From contig NZ_CAJHBQ010000001.1 of NCBI RefSeq assembly GCF_904846685.1, forward strand, positions 496,001-560,000: a DNA stretch of 64,000 nt, read 5' to 3'. Positions within the stretch are counted from its first letter, which is position 1. Every line of letters begins with the position of its first letter. The notes beneath the pieces are model-generated. The model was not told the origin of the DNA. It made no database searches and was given only the letters and a program-made list of their open reading frames with translations. Shown in pieces: positions 29,955 to 39,331 of this stretch. This DNA comes from Psychrobacter submarinus (lineage in GTDB: Bacteria; Pseudomonadota; Gammaproteobacteria; Pseudomonadales; Moraxellaceae). The position numbers and the translations under genes are program-made.

Positions 29955-31619
29955 ATGACAGACTTTCATACCGGTCTTGGCAAAACGCCTGCCAATCACC
30001 AACCGCTCACTCCTATCGACTTCATCATCCGTAGCGCGCAGGTCTACCCTGACAAAACCGCTATTATCTACGACGATCTGACGCACAACAACCTCACCCA
30101 GAGCTGGCAACAGACTTATGATCGCTGTCGTCAGTTATCAGATGGCCTGCGCAAACTGGGTATCGATAAAAACGACACCGTAGCCGTCATGCTGCCTAAT
30201 ACCCCTGCTATGGTTGAGGCTGCTTTTGGGGTGCCGATGTCGGGCGGTGTGCTTTGTACATTGAATACTCGGCTCGATATCAATGCCTTAACCTTTTGCG
30301 TGCAGCATTCTGAGGCCAAAGTGCTGATTATGGATAGCGAATTTGCGGATTTGGCGGAGATTATCGACGAGACTTTTCCTAATCTGATCGTCATTCATGC
30401 CACAGATGCAGCCATTGAGGTAGAAGATTTTGGCAAAATGACTTACGAGGAATTGATTGCCAGCTCAGATGATTTGGATAATTGGGAAAAACCTGAGGAT
30501 GAATGGGAAGCTATCGCGCTCAACTATACTTCTGGCACGACTGGTAAGCCAAAAGGCGTGGTCTACCATCATCGCGGCGCGACGCTAAACGCCGTATCCA
30601 ATATTCTAGATTGGGATATGCCTAAGCATCCGACCTACTTGTGGACACTGCCGCTATTTCATTGTAATGGCTGGTGCTTCCCGTGGACGATCGCCGAGCG
30701 CGCAGGCGTCAATGTCTGCTTACGCCAGATTGATGCCGAGCTGATTTTGCAATTAATCGCTAAGCACAAGGTCACTCATTACTGCGCGGCGCCTGTGGTG
30801 CATAATATGATAGCGGGCGGTAAACAAGAGTACAAAGACGCGATTGATCATAAGGTCAAAGGCTGGGTCGCTGGCGCGCCGCCATCAGAGACGATGCTGA
30901 CGGCAATGGAGGCGATGGATTTTGATATCACCCATGTTTATGGCTTGACCGAAGTCTATGGACCCGTCACCGTCTGCGCTGAGCAGCCCGAATGGCAAGA
31001 CATGGACGTCGCTGAACGCGCGCAAAAAAAATCGCGTCAAGGCGTGGTTTCACACTTAATGACAGGCTTTGAGGTCTTTAAACAAGGCACGACGGATCCG
31101 GTTGAAGCCAATGGCGAGGATATGGGCGAGCTGGCGCTGCGCGGTAACATGGTGATGAAAGGCTATCTAAAAAGCCGTAAAGCCACTGATGAAGCGCTAA
31201 AAGATGGCTGGTTTCGCACCGGTGACTTGGGGGTCAAATACCCTGATGGCTATATCAAAATTATGGATAGGCTAAAAGACATCATCATCTCAGGCGGCGA
31301 GAATATCTCAAGTATCGAGGTCGAAAACGTCTTATACAAACTACCTGCCGTGCAAAGCTGCGCTGTCGTTGCCGCCCCTCACGACAAGTGGGGCGAAGTA
31401 CCCGTTGCCTTTATCGAGATTCACGAGGGCAGCACCTTACAGCGCGACACTGTCATGGCACACTGCAAGCAGCATTTGGCAGGCTTTAAAGTACCCAAGT
31501 ACATTATCTTTGCTGAAATACCTAAGACCAGTACCGGTAAAATACAAAAGTTTGAGCTACGTCAAGCGGCCAAGTCATTAGCCCATGAGACACCAAAAGT
31601 CACGGCTAGCTCCGAGTAG
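29955..31619 (+). CDS. acyl-CoA synthetase (AMP-forming), medium-chain type
   Basis: A 554-residue ANL ligase. P-loop [21 protein letters not shown] and the LWTLPLFHCNGWCFPWT segment are typical of the AAE / AlkK / methylmercaptopropionate-CoA ligase branch. It also has VYGLTEVYGP, the adenylate motif DGWFRTGDLGVKYPDGYIKIMDR and the C-terminal PKTSTGKIQK with the catalytic Lys. It activates a short-to-medium carboxylic acid; the exact substrate is not predictable. AAGGA precedes the ATG. The terminator after it is split by a small mobile repeat at 31700-31869. Confidence 0.93.
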   Translation: MTDFHTGLGKTPANHQPLTPIDFIIRSAQVYPDKTAIIYDDLTHNNLTQSWQQTYDRCRQLSDGLRKLGIDKNDTVAVMLPNTPAMVEAAFGVPMSGGVLCTLNTRLDINALTFCVQHSEAKVLIMDSEFADLAEIIDETFPNLIVIHATDAAIEVEDFGKMTYEELIASSDDLDNWEKPEDEWEAIALNYTSGTTGKPKGVVYHHRGATLNAVSNILDWDMPKHPTYLWTLPLFHCNGWCFPWTIAERAGVNVCLRQIDAELILQLIAKHKVTHYCAAPVVHNMIAGGKQEYKDAIDHKVKGWVAGAPPSETMLTAMEAMDFDITHVYGLTEVYGPVTVCAEQPEWQDMDVAERAQKKSRQGVVSHLMTGFEVFKQGTTDPVEANGEDMGELALRGNMVMKGYLKSRKATDEALKDGWFRTGDLGVKYPDGYIKIMDRLKDIIISGGENISSIEVENVLYKLPAVQSCAVVAAPHDKWGEVPVAFIEIHEGSTLQRDTVMAHCKQHLAGFKVPKYIIFAEIPKTSTGKIQKFELRQAAKSLAHETPKVTASSE

Positions 31620-31686
31620 CGCTATGCAGAATACTTATTGATGCTAAGTATTTATTAGTGATAAGTACTTATTAACACTAAATAAT

Positions 31687-31892
31687 AAAGCTCAGCCTAG
31701 GGCGTGTCCCTATTTTAAAAATGGTGATAAAAATGAGATAAATCGCAGGCAAACAAGGAAAATAGCGCAGGTAATATCAAGATATTGGCCAACTATTTGA
31801 CACCGTTTGCCAAAGATTTAGCCATTTTTAGCCCATTTAGTCATAAACGCTTGAATTAGGGACACGCCCTAATTGTCTTAGGCTGAGCTTTT
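31687..31892. terminator. terminator split by a MITE insertion
   Basis: The two half-stems AAGCTCAGCCTA (ending 31699) and TTAGGCTGAGCTT (starting 31879) lie on either side of the element. Removing 31700-31869 and one TA joins them into a perfect 13-bp stem with loop TTGTC and a T tail. In its current state the loop is about 175 bases long, so termination may be weakened. Confidence 0.75.
31700..31869. mobile_element. 170-bp MITE with GGGCGTGTCCC termini
   Basis: Non-coding element bounded by exact inverted repeats GGGCGTGTCCC (31700-31710) and GGGACACGCCC (31859-31869), extended imperfectly inward, with TA on both sides (31698-31699 and 31870-31871). A TA target duplication is typical of IS630/Tc1-mariner-type transposition; that family assignment is inference. 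It sits in the loop of the ligase terminator. No transposase with these ends is in the window. Confidence 0.8.
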
Positions 31893-31929
31893 TACTATCA
31901 ACAGATTGCGATATTACCAAGCGCAACTA

Positions 31930-32349
31930 TCAATTCATCTTTGGCTCAAGCCATTGAAATACCAGCATCCCAACTAGCATCGCAGGAATAAACACATAAG
32001 CCTGCCATTGGCCCGTGCCTAATAGTACGACACCGGGCCCAGGGCAGATACCGACAAGGCCCCAACCGATACCAAACAGCATCGCGCCGATGACAAGCTT
32101 GCTAGTAACCTTAGTTTTGGTCGGCATCTCAATCTCATCGCCTACCCAGCTGCCCCGCTGCCGCCGAGCCCATTGCACCCCAACGATAGCGACAGCAAGG
32201 CCGCCGCCCATCACTAAGGCCAGTGAGATATCCCACGCGCCAAAGACGTCTAAAAACCCTTGCACCTTAACCGGATCGGTCATACCCGATATCAGCAGTC
32301 CTAAGCCAAACAGCAGGCCTGTAAGTAAGCCGATGATATTTTTTAGCAT
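31930..32349 (-). CDS. YeeE/YedE-type sulfur transporter half (DUF6691 type)
   Basis: A 139-residue membrane protein with about four hydrophobic segments. The N-terminal GLGLLISGMTDPVKVQGFLDVFG and GIGWGLVGICPGPGVVLLGTG motifs, the latter with its conserved Cys, mark the second half of a split YeeE/YedE pair. Such proteins take up thiosulfate or other reactive sulfur species at the inner membrane. It follows the partner gene by 56 bases, forming a two-gene operon. No sulfur-sensing regulator or persulfide dioxygenase gene is adjacent. Confidence 0.88.
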   Translation of the reverse strand: MLKNIIGLLTGLLFGLGLLISGMTDPVKVQGFLDVFGAWDISLALVMGGGLAVAIVGVQWARRQRGSWVGDEIEMPTKTKVTSKLVIGAMLFGIGWGLVGICPGPGVVLLGTGQWQAYVFIPAMLVGMLVFQWLEPKMN

Positions 32350-32405
32350 AGTTCATTCTCACTATTTATTTTCTTTTTCTCAAAACCTCTAGCCATAACA
32401 GCCAT

Positions 32406-32843
32406 TTAAATCAAGCCCAATACTTGCCGGCCGATAAACACGGTGATGATGCCAAACGCCATAAAAGTCGCTGTGGCTACCATCGAGCGCGGCGACAAGC
32501 GCGCATTACCGCAGATGCCGTGACCACTCGTGCAACCTGAGCCTAAGCGCGTACCAAAGCCGACTAACAACCCTGCTGCAATCAGCAGCGGTAAAGAGGT
32601 CGTAACCTCTATATCAGGTAGCGGTCTGAACACACTATAGAGTAAAGGCGAGAGAACTAAACCTGCAATAAACAGTACTTGCCACATCTCGACGCGCTTT
32701 GGCTGTAGCAGGCTTGAAGTAATACCGCTGATACCGGCTATACGGCCAATACCTAAGAGTAAGATAACCGTCGCTACGCCTAATATGAGGCCGCCTACCA
32801 ATGAAATAGGCGTGAAAACTTGCCAATCTATTTGTATACCCAT
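32406..32843 (-). CDS. YeeE/YedE-type sulfur transporter half
   Basis: A 145-residue membrane protein with about four hydrophobic segments. The family motif [26 protein letters not shown] (residues about 95-120) contains two Cys thought to relay sulfur. It is first in the two-gene operon with the DUF6691-type partner; together they equal one full-length YeeE. The sulfur role is family knowledge. Confidence 0.9.
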   Translation of the reverse strand: MGIQIDWQVFTPISLVGGLILGVATVILLLGIGRIAGISGITSSLLQPKRVEMWQVLFIAGLVLSPLLYSVFRPLPDIEVTTSLPLLIAAGLLVGFGTRLGSGCTSGHGICGNARLSPRSMVATATFMAFGIITVFIGRQVLGLI

Positions 32844-33014
32844 AATGAGAGATCCAAAAGCTACTTTGTTTTATATAAAAACATTATATATTAAAATATA
32901 ATAAATAGCTAAAAAATACTGAGCGACTGCATTAACAGGCTCAGTATTTTTAAATGCTTGGGTTGTTGACGGTTATATTCTCCAATATGAAGCCTGTAAG
33001 CGCCAAAGTAGCTA

Positions 33015-34157
33015 TTAAGCAGACTGCTCTGCTAATACTTGCTCAAGAGCGCTTTCAAAACGCTGAACCGCACCGTCGATATCGGTTAACTTATCGAGAC
33101 CGAATAGTCCTACGCGGAACGTTTTGAAGCTATCAGGCTCGCCTACTTTCAAAGGCACACCAGCGGCAATCTGTACGCCAGCTTCGGCGAAAGCGCTACC
33201 TTTATGCATATCATCACGGTCGGTGTAGCATACCACCACGCCTGGTGCTTTGAAGCCTTCAGCTGCGACACTCTCGATGCCTTTAGCTTGTAGTACTTCG
33301 CGGACACGGTTACCCAGCTGCCACTGCGCATCGCATAGTTTATCAAAACCGATCTTTTTAGACTCTGTAATAGTATCGCGGAACTGGCGCAAGCTATCGG
33401 TTGGCATTGTCGCATGATAAGCGTGACCACCATTCTCATAAGCGCGCATAATCTCTAACCACTTCTTTAAGTCCAGACTAAAGCTATTAGATTCTGTATT
33501 TTCTACACGCTGGACGGCCGCATCGCTCATCATTACAAGCCCGGCGCAAGGCGTACTACTCCAGCCTTTTTGCGGCGCACTGATCAACACGTCGATACCA
33601 AGCGCTTTCATATCGAGCCAGACACAACCTGAGGCGATACAGTCAATGACCAATAAGCCGCCAACGCTATGAGTGGCCTCGCTCAAAGCTTTGATATAGT
33701 CATTAGGCAAGATCATACCGGCTGAGGTTTCCACATGCGGGGCAAACACCATGGCAGGCTTGGTCTCTTTAATTTGAGCGACCGCTTCATCGATATCGAC
33801 CGGTGAAAAAGGCTTTGGCGCGTCGCTATCTTCGCGCTGGGCGTTTAATACCGTAGAGGATTTGGCAAGATTGCCTTTTTCTAAAATTTGCGTCCAGCGA
33901 TAACTAAACATACCGTTGCGAATGATTAAGCAGTCTTGATCTTTGGCCAGCTGATTGGCTACCGCTTCCATGCCATAAGTACCCGAGCCAGGAACGATGG
34001 CGACCGCATCGGCGTTATAGACAGATTTTAGGTCAGCAGATAAGTCATTCATCACTTGCTGAAAGACTTCTGACATATGGTTAAGGGCACGGTCAGTATA
34101 GACCACTGAATACTCTAATAGACCGTTTGGATCGATATCTTGGCGTAATGCAGGCAT
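33015..34157 (-). CDS. class V aminotransferase, alanine--glyoxylate type
   Basis: A 380-residue PLP enzyme. The phosphate-binding stretch VPGSGTYGMEAVANQL is near residue 55. LVIDCIASGCVW holds the conserved Asp, and SAPQKGWSS supplies the PLP Lys at residue 197. GLFGLDKL near the C-terminus is typical of this group (alanine-glyoxylate or serine-pyruvate type aminotransferases). The amino donor is not certain. AAGGAGTG precedes the ATG. It is a single gene in the region between the sulfur transporter and hemA. Confidence 0.87.
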   Translation of the reverse strand: MPALRQDIDPNGLLEYSVVYTDRALNHMSEVFQQVMNDLSADLKSVYNADAVAIVPGSGTYGMEAVANQLAKDQDCLIIRNGMFSYRWTQILEKGNLAKSSTVLNAQREDSDAPKPFSPVDIDEAVAQIKETKPAMVFAPHVETSAGMILPNDYIKALSEATHSVGGLLVIDCIASGCVWLDMKALGIDVLISAPQKGWSSTPCAGLVMMSDAAVQRVENTESNSFSLDLKKWLEIMRAYENGGHAYHATMPTDSLRQFRDTITESKKIGFDKLCDAQWQLGNRVREVLQAKGIESVAAEGFKAPGVVVCYTDRDDMHKGSAFAEAGVQIAAGVPLKVGEPDSFKTFRVGLFGLDKLTDIDGAVQRFESALEQVLAEQSA

Positions 34158-34606
34158 GAAGCACTCCTTGTTTTTAGATTATTTAGATTGTGTGGTTGAG
34201 ATAACTGCGTTAATGAGACAGTCATTTAGACACTAATAAGGGCTGAGACGGTTAGGTTTCAACTCATAAAAGAGACAATTTAGAATAGACGATATAGCGC
34301 TTTATCCTAGCGCTATTGCCGTTGGTAGATATTACCAGAGGACTACAGGCCCAAGACACTACAGGTGAGCTATCTGGGTTTATGCAGGGCTTACTGTCAT
34401 GTACAGAGCGCAGGCATAATATAGGCGATATCATTTGATATTATCACTGTTATGCCACACTGGCAATAGTCTGCTAGCGGTTCTATTGAGGGCTTACGTT
34501 AGCGTTTGTTCGCTTATTTCGCCCTAGTATATCACTACAGTATTTCGCCCTAGTATTTAAGCTTAACATCTAGCCTTAACATCTAGCCTTAGTATCTTGA
34601 CCCTAT
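34158..34606. other. 449-base intergenic region between same-strand genes
   Basis: It holds the promoter of the aminotransferase and the 3' flank of hemA. Short tandem repeats lie at 34515-34587. No gene or clear terminator for hemA was seen. Confidence 0.45.
34515..34587. repeat. two short tandem or near-tandem repeats after hemA
   Basis: TATTTCGCCCTAGTAT occurs at 34515-34530 and 34541-34556. CTTAACATCTAGC occurs twice head to tail at 562-574 and 575-587 within the 34 kb block. Likely slippage products with no clear role. Confidence 0.7.
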
Positions 34607-36022
34607 TTAGCCCTTATCGCGATAGGCATCATGTAACCCTGAAACCACAAAATCTAACAACTCGCTATCACCTTCACTGGCCGCTTTGCGCATTAATTTT
34701 GAGGGCGCATGAGACAATGTCTGCGTAAGGCGTCTGGAGAGCTCCGTGATGACTTCTTCAGCATTAACCTCACCATTCTCTAATCTAGCGATGGACTCAG
34801 AGAGGATTTTATCGACTTGCGTGTGCGTGCGATTACGATACTGTTCGATGTCACGGCCGACTTTGCGCACCGCAAAGCTCTGCTCCATCTCCACCACCAG
34901 CTGGCTGACGAGTAGCTCTGCATCGACGGCCGCTTGCCGACGCTGCTCAAGGTTACCGGCGATGACGTGCTGCAGATCATCGACAGAGTATAAATAGATA
35001 TCATCCATCTGACTGATAGTAGAATCGATATCACGCGGTACGGCTAAGTCGATCATCAGCATCGGCTGATATCGGCGACGCTTAAGCGCCTGCATCGTCA
35101 TGGTTTTATCAATCAGCACACTCATGCTGCCGCTACAGCTACTGACAATATCCGCCTCGCTGAGCATCTGCGGTAAAGCGTCTAAGGGCTGTACCTCAAC
35201 CCTACGCCCCGGCTGCTGCAGCTCGGCCGCTAAGGCCTCGGCGCGTTCTGGACTACGGTTACAGATAATGATGCGCCCAACCCCAAGCCCTGCGATATGC
35301 GTCGCGACTAAGCGATTCATCTCGCCTGCCGCCACGACTAACAGCGTGCGTTTCGCAAAATCATCAAATATCTGAGTGACTAATTTGGCTGCCGCAAAAC
35401 CAAGCGACACCGCTTGCGCGCCAACATGAGTCTCGTTACGTACGCGTTTGGCCGCTGCAAATACTTGATCGACTATCCAGCCTAGCTCAGTATTGAGTAC
35501 TTTTTCGTTTTGCGCGAGATGTACCGCTTGTTTTATTTGACCTAATATTTGCGGCTCGCCCAATATCATCGAGTCAAGCCCCGCCGCGACTCTAAGCCAA
35601 TGGGTTAAAGCGTGGACATCACGGTGCACATAAAGGTAGGGATCCACCTCGCTCAGCGGTAATTGTTTAAACTCAGCGAGCCAGTTTTTGATCTTTAGAA
35701 TATGAGCGCTGACAGCCGCTGGTGAGACGCTAGCGCTACTAGTGTGAGACGCTTTACTGGTAGCAGCGACGCTCGCAGAAGCACTCGTTGGCGTGACGTT
35801 TTTGATATTTGATGAAGTGGCTGGCGTGACTGTTTGCGGAATTGTCTGAGGAACTAGCGCATAGATTTCCGTGCGATTGCAGGTGGAGACAATAATGCTG
35901 CCATCAGTGAACTGCTCTAATTGCTCAAGCGCCGTATTTACATCAGCGCCCACAAGTGCCAAGCGCTCACGCAAAGCGACTGGTGCAGTTTTGTGATTGA
36001 CCCCAATGACCACTAATCTCAT
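34607..36022 (-). CDS. hemA: glutamyl-tRNA reductase
   Basis: A 471-residue enzyme that reduces Glu-tRNA to glutamate-1-semialdehyde, the first step of haem synthesis in this lineage; hemL at 55095 does the next step. The N-terminal catalytic domain begins MRLVVIGVNHKTAPVALRER, with the nucleophile at Cys48 in STCNRTE. The NADPH domain has LLVVAAGEMNRLVATHI, and a C-terminal dimerisation helix bundle follows. The frame opens 20 codons upstream (36082), but family alignment favours 36022; neither start has a good ribosome site. Odd feature: a Ser/Ala/Thr-rich insert (about residues 58-106) within the catalytic domain. It is divergent from the TPR gene. Confidence 0.95.
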   Translation of the reverse strand: MRLVVIGVNHKTAPVALRERLALVGADVNTALEQLEQFTDGSIIVSTCNRTEIYALVPQTIPQTVTPATSSNIKNVTPTSASASVAATSKASHTSSASVSPAAVSAHILKIKNWLAEFKQLPLSEVDPYLYVHRDVHALTHWLRVAAGLDSMILGEPQILGQIKQAVHLAQNEKVLNTELGWIVDQVFAAAKRVRNETHVGAQAVSLGFAAAKLVTQIFDDFAKRTLLVVAAGEMNRLVATHIAGLGVGRIIICNRSPERAEALAAELQQPGRRVEVQPLDALPQMLSEADIVSSCSGSMSVLIDKTMTMQALKRRRYQPMLMIDLAVPRDIDSTISQMDDIYLYSVDDLQHVIAGNLEQRRQAAVDAELLVSQLVVEMEQSFAVRKVGRDIEQYRNRTHTQVDKILSESIARLENGEVNAEEVITELSRRLTQTLSHAPSKLMRKAASEGDSELLDFVVSGLHDAYRDKG

Positions 36023-36565
36023 TATTGATTGACCATAAGCATAACGTTTACTGACTGAGCTCAAACCAGTGAGTGGCGTCATGATAAAAAAGCAAAAGCA
36101 AGCCCATCACGCTTGGATATAAGCGCAGACTGGGAGGCCGCGTTGTTGATTTAAGCCAATTACCGAGCAGCCCGTAGCCGCTCACTGTAATGGTGATAAT
36201 ACAAAGCTAGCTATTGTACCATTGTTATCCGTTTTATTTAATACTACCCCATCATTACTCCGTTACTGCTCGGGCAGCTTATACTCTATCTGGGCTTATC
36301 AGAAAAATTCAACTCGGCAGCATACGTTATCCCTAGTCCTAATAATCAACAGTTTAGTTAATCAATAGCTCCGACAATAACTAGCCCTAACGCCTGCTAT
36401 GTTCCGCCTCTACTGCGATCCGTCGTCAATAACGATTTAAAGATTTATAACCTTAAAATGAATAAGTTAACGCGCGCGGCAGCTTAGGCGACGAGTTACT
36501 TTTTATTTGAAGGTTTGTGGTATTCTTATCATCAACATTCTATATATACGATAACAAGAGTACTA
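36023..36565. other. divergent intergenic region, hemA and TPR-lolB-ispE
   Basis: A gap of more than 500 bases that must hold the hemA promoter on the minus strand. No hairpin terminator, ORF or known regulatory motif was recognised. Confidence 0.4.
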
Positions 36566-36595
36566 TTGTTTAGGATGAATCTAGGCTCGTATAAT
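36566..36595 (+). promoter_or_regulatory. probable sigma-70 promoter of the TPR-lolB-ispE unit
   Basis: TTGTTT (36566-36571), an 18-base spacer and TATAAT (36590-36595), about 35 bases before the TPR-gene ATG. Confidence 0.55.
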
Positions 36596-36636
36596 GTTTC
36601 GATAATGCGCGAACTTATAGGTAATGATCATCAGCT

Positions 36637-38559
36637 ATGATGTTTTTTGGATTAGTATCACAAGCAAAACCTGAGCCGGACGCTGCTTTAAGTCTTGACT
36701 ATCGAGAGCAGTCTCGTATTCAGGTATTACTGCGCAGGGCGATGAGACGTCTGTGGCAACACCGAAAGCTTGCTTTAATGCTGGCGACTGGTTTGTGCCT
36801 GTCTACTTATACTCAAGCAAAAGTGCTCGATCCATTATTGAAGCTTTGGCAGCCTTATCAGACAACATTAGCATCCGTCGCTTCTGAGCCAGTCAGCGAT
36901 AACGACCGCACTACTGAACGTCCTCAATCTCATGATAAGAGCGATTTTAAGAACACAGACAACATCAATGATGAGCCCAGTCTCTACGCTTTATTAGAGG
37001 CTGAATTTGCCGCCGATCGCAGCGATATTGAGCGGGGATTGAGCCTTTATAAGCAGCAAGCCTTTAAAAGAGATGCGACCGCAGTTTTCGAACGTGCCTT
37101 GAGTCTGTCATTGGCTTATGAAGCGGTTGATGAATCCTTAGTGTTTGCTAAAAGTTGGCAAGATCAGAACCCAGATCATGTGCCGGCTTGGTTTTATGTG
37201 GCGCATTTGGCGCTAAAAGCTCATGATTATGCGCTTGCAAGTGAGACTCTGAATCGTATTCTTCGCTATGACCCTCGTGCTGATTTAAGCGAGATCCTCA
37301 TCGGTATTTATCCGAGTACCGATGAGGATCGGCGTGAGCTATTAGCCGCCTTGCAGCCTATCGACAGCGCGCAAAACGCTTCAATTTCTGTTCTAAAAGC
37401 TGGCCTACTTTATCAATTTGACGAACCCAGAGCCGCGCTTATTCATATCGAGCGCGCGCTGGCCAGCCAGCCTGACTACGTGCCTTATATCACCCTAAAA
37501 GCAGATATCTTACGCAAGATTGAACCGGCGCAAACGGTAGTCAATTACGTCAGCCAAGCGCGTTTACGCAATCCTGATAGTAAGAGTCTGTATCTCTATG
37601 AGATTCGCTACTTGTTAGACTTAAAACAAAGCGTGTCGGCTTGGGAGCTACTGCTAGCGGCGCATGAGCGCTTCACCGAGGACCCTGAGATTACCTTACT
37701 GGCCGCGTTGGTCAGCTTAGATATTCAAGAATATTCCAGCGCCGATCAGCTTCTGAACACTTTAGCAAAAAGTCCGACTTATTTGGATCAAGCCTATTAT
37801 TATTTAGGCATCAGTGCTGAGCGCCAACAGCGTTTTGAGCAAGCAAAAAGCTATCTAAAAAGTGTCATGCAAGAAGACTTAGTGCTGGCCGCACGTAAAA
37901 AAGTGGTGGAGCTTGAGCTATTAGCCGATAATGCCGATGCAGCGATAGCCACCTTACGCAATCTGCGTGAGGATTTTGAGGTCTTCGCGCCTGATACCTT
38001 TGTGCTACAAGCAGATATTTTGTGGCAACAAGGTAAAGCTGACGAAGCACTAGAGCTGTTGAGCCGTGCCAGTCGCAAGCATCCAAATAGCGAGGCGATA
38101 CTATTTGCGCGGGTACAATTGCTCGATGATCGCAATGACTATGTGGTGAAGCGCACCTTGCTCAATCATTTGCAAAACCTCAATCCGGATAATTTATCGT
38201 ACCAGCTTAGCTACGCACAGCTGTTATTAGCCAATGATCGCAACTCCACTCAAGGCTTAGATCTGGCGCAAACGATTATTCAAATTCGCTATGATGATCC
38301 GCGTTATGATAATGAGCTGCACTTGCAAGCGCTGAATGTATTGGCTAGTAATGCCTTAGCTAATGATAACTTCACGCAAGTTATCGACTATCTACAAACG
38401 CCTTATGAGGTACTGCCAACACTACGCTCAGGCGTGCTGTTGCTACGAGCCTATCAAGGGCTTGAGAATAACGAAAAGGTCGCCGAGCTGTTAGCCGATT
38501 TACAACAGCGCTTTGCTTTTGGTCAACAAAACGTCAATGACCGTATTCAACTTTACTAA
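36637..38559 (+). CDS. tetratricopeptide-repeat protein upstream of lolB
   Basis: A 640-residue protein. After a basic N-terminal stretch (RRAMRRLWQHRK) it has a signal or anchor segment LALMLATGLCLSTYTQA (about 45-62), so the rest is probably periplasmic or outer-membrane linked. From about residue 120 to the end it is made of helical TPR-like repeats, for example YDPRADLSEIL, QPDYVPYITLKADIL, PTYLDQAYYYLGISAERQQRFEQAKSYL and ADEALELLSRASRKHPNSE. A TPR protein in this place (hemA / TPR / lolB) is common in pseudomonads and relatives; its role is unclear. A terminator-like hairpin lies between it and lolB. Confidence 0.85.
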   Translation: MMFFGLVSQAKPEPDAALSLDYREQSRIQVLLRRAMRRLWQHRKLALMLATGLCLSTYTQAKVLDPLLKLWQPYQTTLASVASEPVSDNDRTTERPQSHDKSDFKNTDNINDEPSLYALLEAEFAADRSDIERGLSLYKQQAFKRDATAVFERALSLSLAYEAVDESLVFAKSWQDQNPDHVPAWFYVAHLALKAHDYALASETLNRILRYDPRADLSEILIGIYPSTDEDRRELLAALQPIDSAQNASISVLKAGLLYQFDEPRAALIHIERALASQPDYVPYITLKADILRKIEPAQTVVNYVSQARLRNPDSKSLYLYEIRYLLDLKQSVSAWELLLAAHERFTEDPEITLLAALVSLDIQEYSSADQLLNTLAKSPTYLDQAYYYLGISAERQQRFEQAKSYLKSVMQEDLVLAARKKVVELELLADNADAAIATLRNLREDFEVFAPDTFVLQADILWQQGKADEALELLSRASRKHPNSEAILFARVQLLDDRNDYVVKRTLLNHLQNLNPDNLSYQLSYAQLLLANDRNSTQGLDLAQTIIQIRYDDPRYDNELHLQALNVLASNALANDNFTQVIDYLQTPYEVLPTLRSGVLLLRAYQGLENNEKVAELLADLQQRFAFGQQNVNDRIQLY

Positions 38560-38611
38560 CATCTTCCATAATCGAGTAACATCTACAGCTTAGACTAAGG
38601 ATTATATTTTG

Positions 38612-38637
38612 AGCGACTCTCTTTGAGTTGCTTTTTT
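38612..38637 (+). terminator. terminator or attenuator just before lolB
   Basis: AGCGACTC/GAGTTGCT stem with one G-U pair and a 5-base loop, then five T. It ends 13 bases before the lolB ATG, leaving no room for a downstream promoter. It would therefore attenuate read-through into lolB and ispE. Confidence 0.7.
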
Positions 38638-38649
38638 AAGGGAAAATTT

Positions 38650-39315
38650 ATGTCAACATTTTTATCTACAGCGTTATCCATTCATAATAAAAATTCAAAA
38701 AAATCAGCCTTATTAGCGGCCCTAGTTAGTGGCGCGTTATTGAGCACTGGCTGTCAGTCGATACCTAGCTCACAAGCTGACGCTACCACCACCCCTACCC
38801 TGCAAGCGCAGAAGCTTGAGAGTTTCACTATCAATGGTAAAATCGGTGTGACAATACCAACTGGGGCTTCTGCTTCTTCGGCTGATGGCAGCAATGCTAG
38901 CAAGCAAGGCGGTAGCGCCTTTTATACTTGGGGACAAGAAGATAATCGCTTCGCTATTGAGCTGATGGGTGCGTTAGGCATTGGCAAAACCAACATCGAA
39001 TATGACGGCCAAACGGCAACTTTAGTCAGTGAAAAAACCGGCAGCCTGAGCGCCGAGGATCCAGAAGCATTACTGCAAAAAGCCACCGGCTGGCAAGCAC
39101 CTATCTCGCAAATGCCTTACTGGATATCAGGACGCTCCGCACCCTCGGACACCGCGCCGCAAGTTGATAGTCAAAACCGCCTTATAAGCTCAGTCAATGG
39201 CAACTGGAGCGCTAAGTTCGCCTATGACGGTAATAACAAGCTACCGAACAAAATTATCGCCACTCAGCCGCAAGGTCAAAAAGTAGTCATGACCATTAAC
39301 CATCTAAGTCAGTAA
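38650..39315 (+). CDS. lolB: outer-membrane lipoprotein receptor LolB
   Basis: A 221-residue lipoprotein that receives lipoproteins from the carrier LolA and inserts them into the outer membrane. Signal sequence with lipobox LSTGC (Cys35). The mature part has the LolB core: FTINGKIGVTIPTGA, SAFYTWGQEDNRFAIELMGALGIGKTNIEYDGQ, and the ending NKLPNKIIATQPQGQKVVMTINHL. The frame opens 9 codons earlier, but AAGGGAAAA sits before the ATG at 38650. It precedes ispE as in many gammaproteobacteria. Confidence 0.92.
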   Translation: MSTFLSTALSIHNKNSKKSALLAALVSGALLSTGCQSIPSSQADATTTPTLQAQKLESFTINGKIGVTIPTGASASSADGSNASKQGGSAFYTWGQEDNRFAIELMGALGIGKTNIEYDGQTATLVSEKTGSLSAEDPEALLQKATGWQAPISQMPYWISGRSAPSDTAPQVDSQNRLISSVNGNWSAKFAYDGNNKLPNKIIATQPQGQKVVMTINHLSQ

Positions 39316-39331
39316 CAAAATAGACGCTCCA

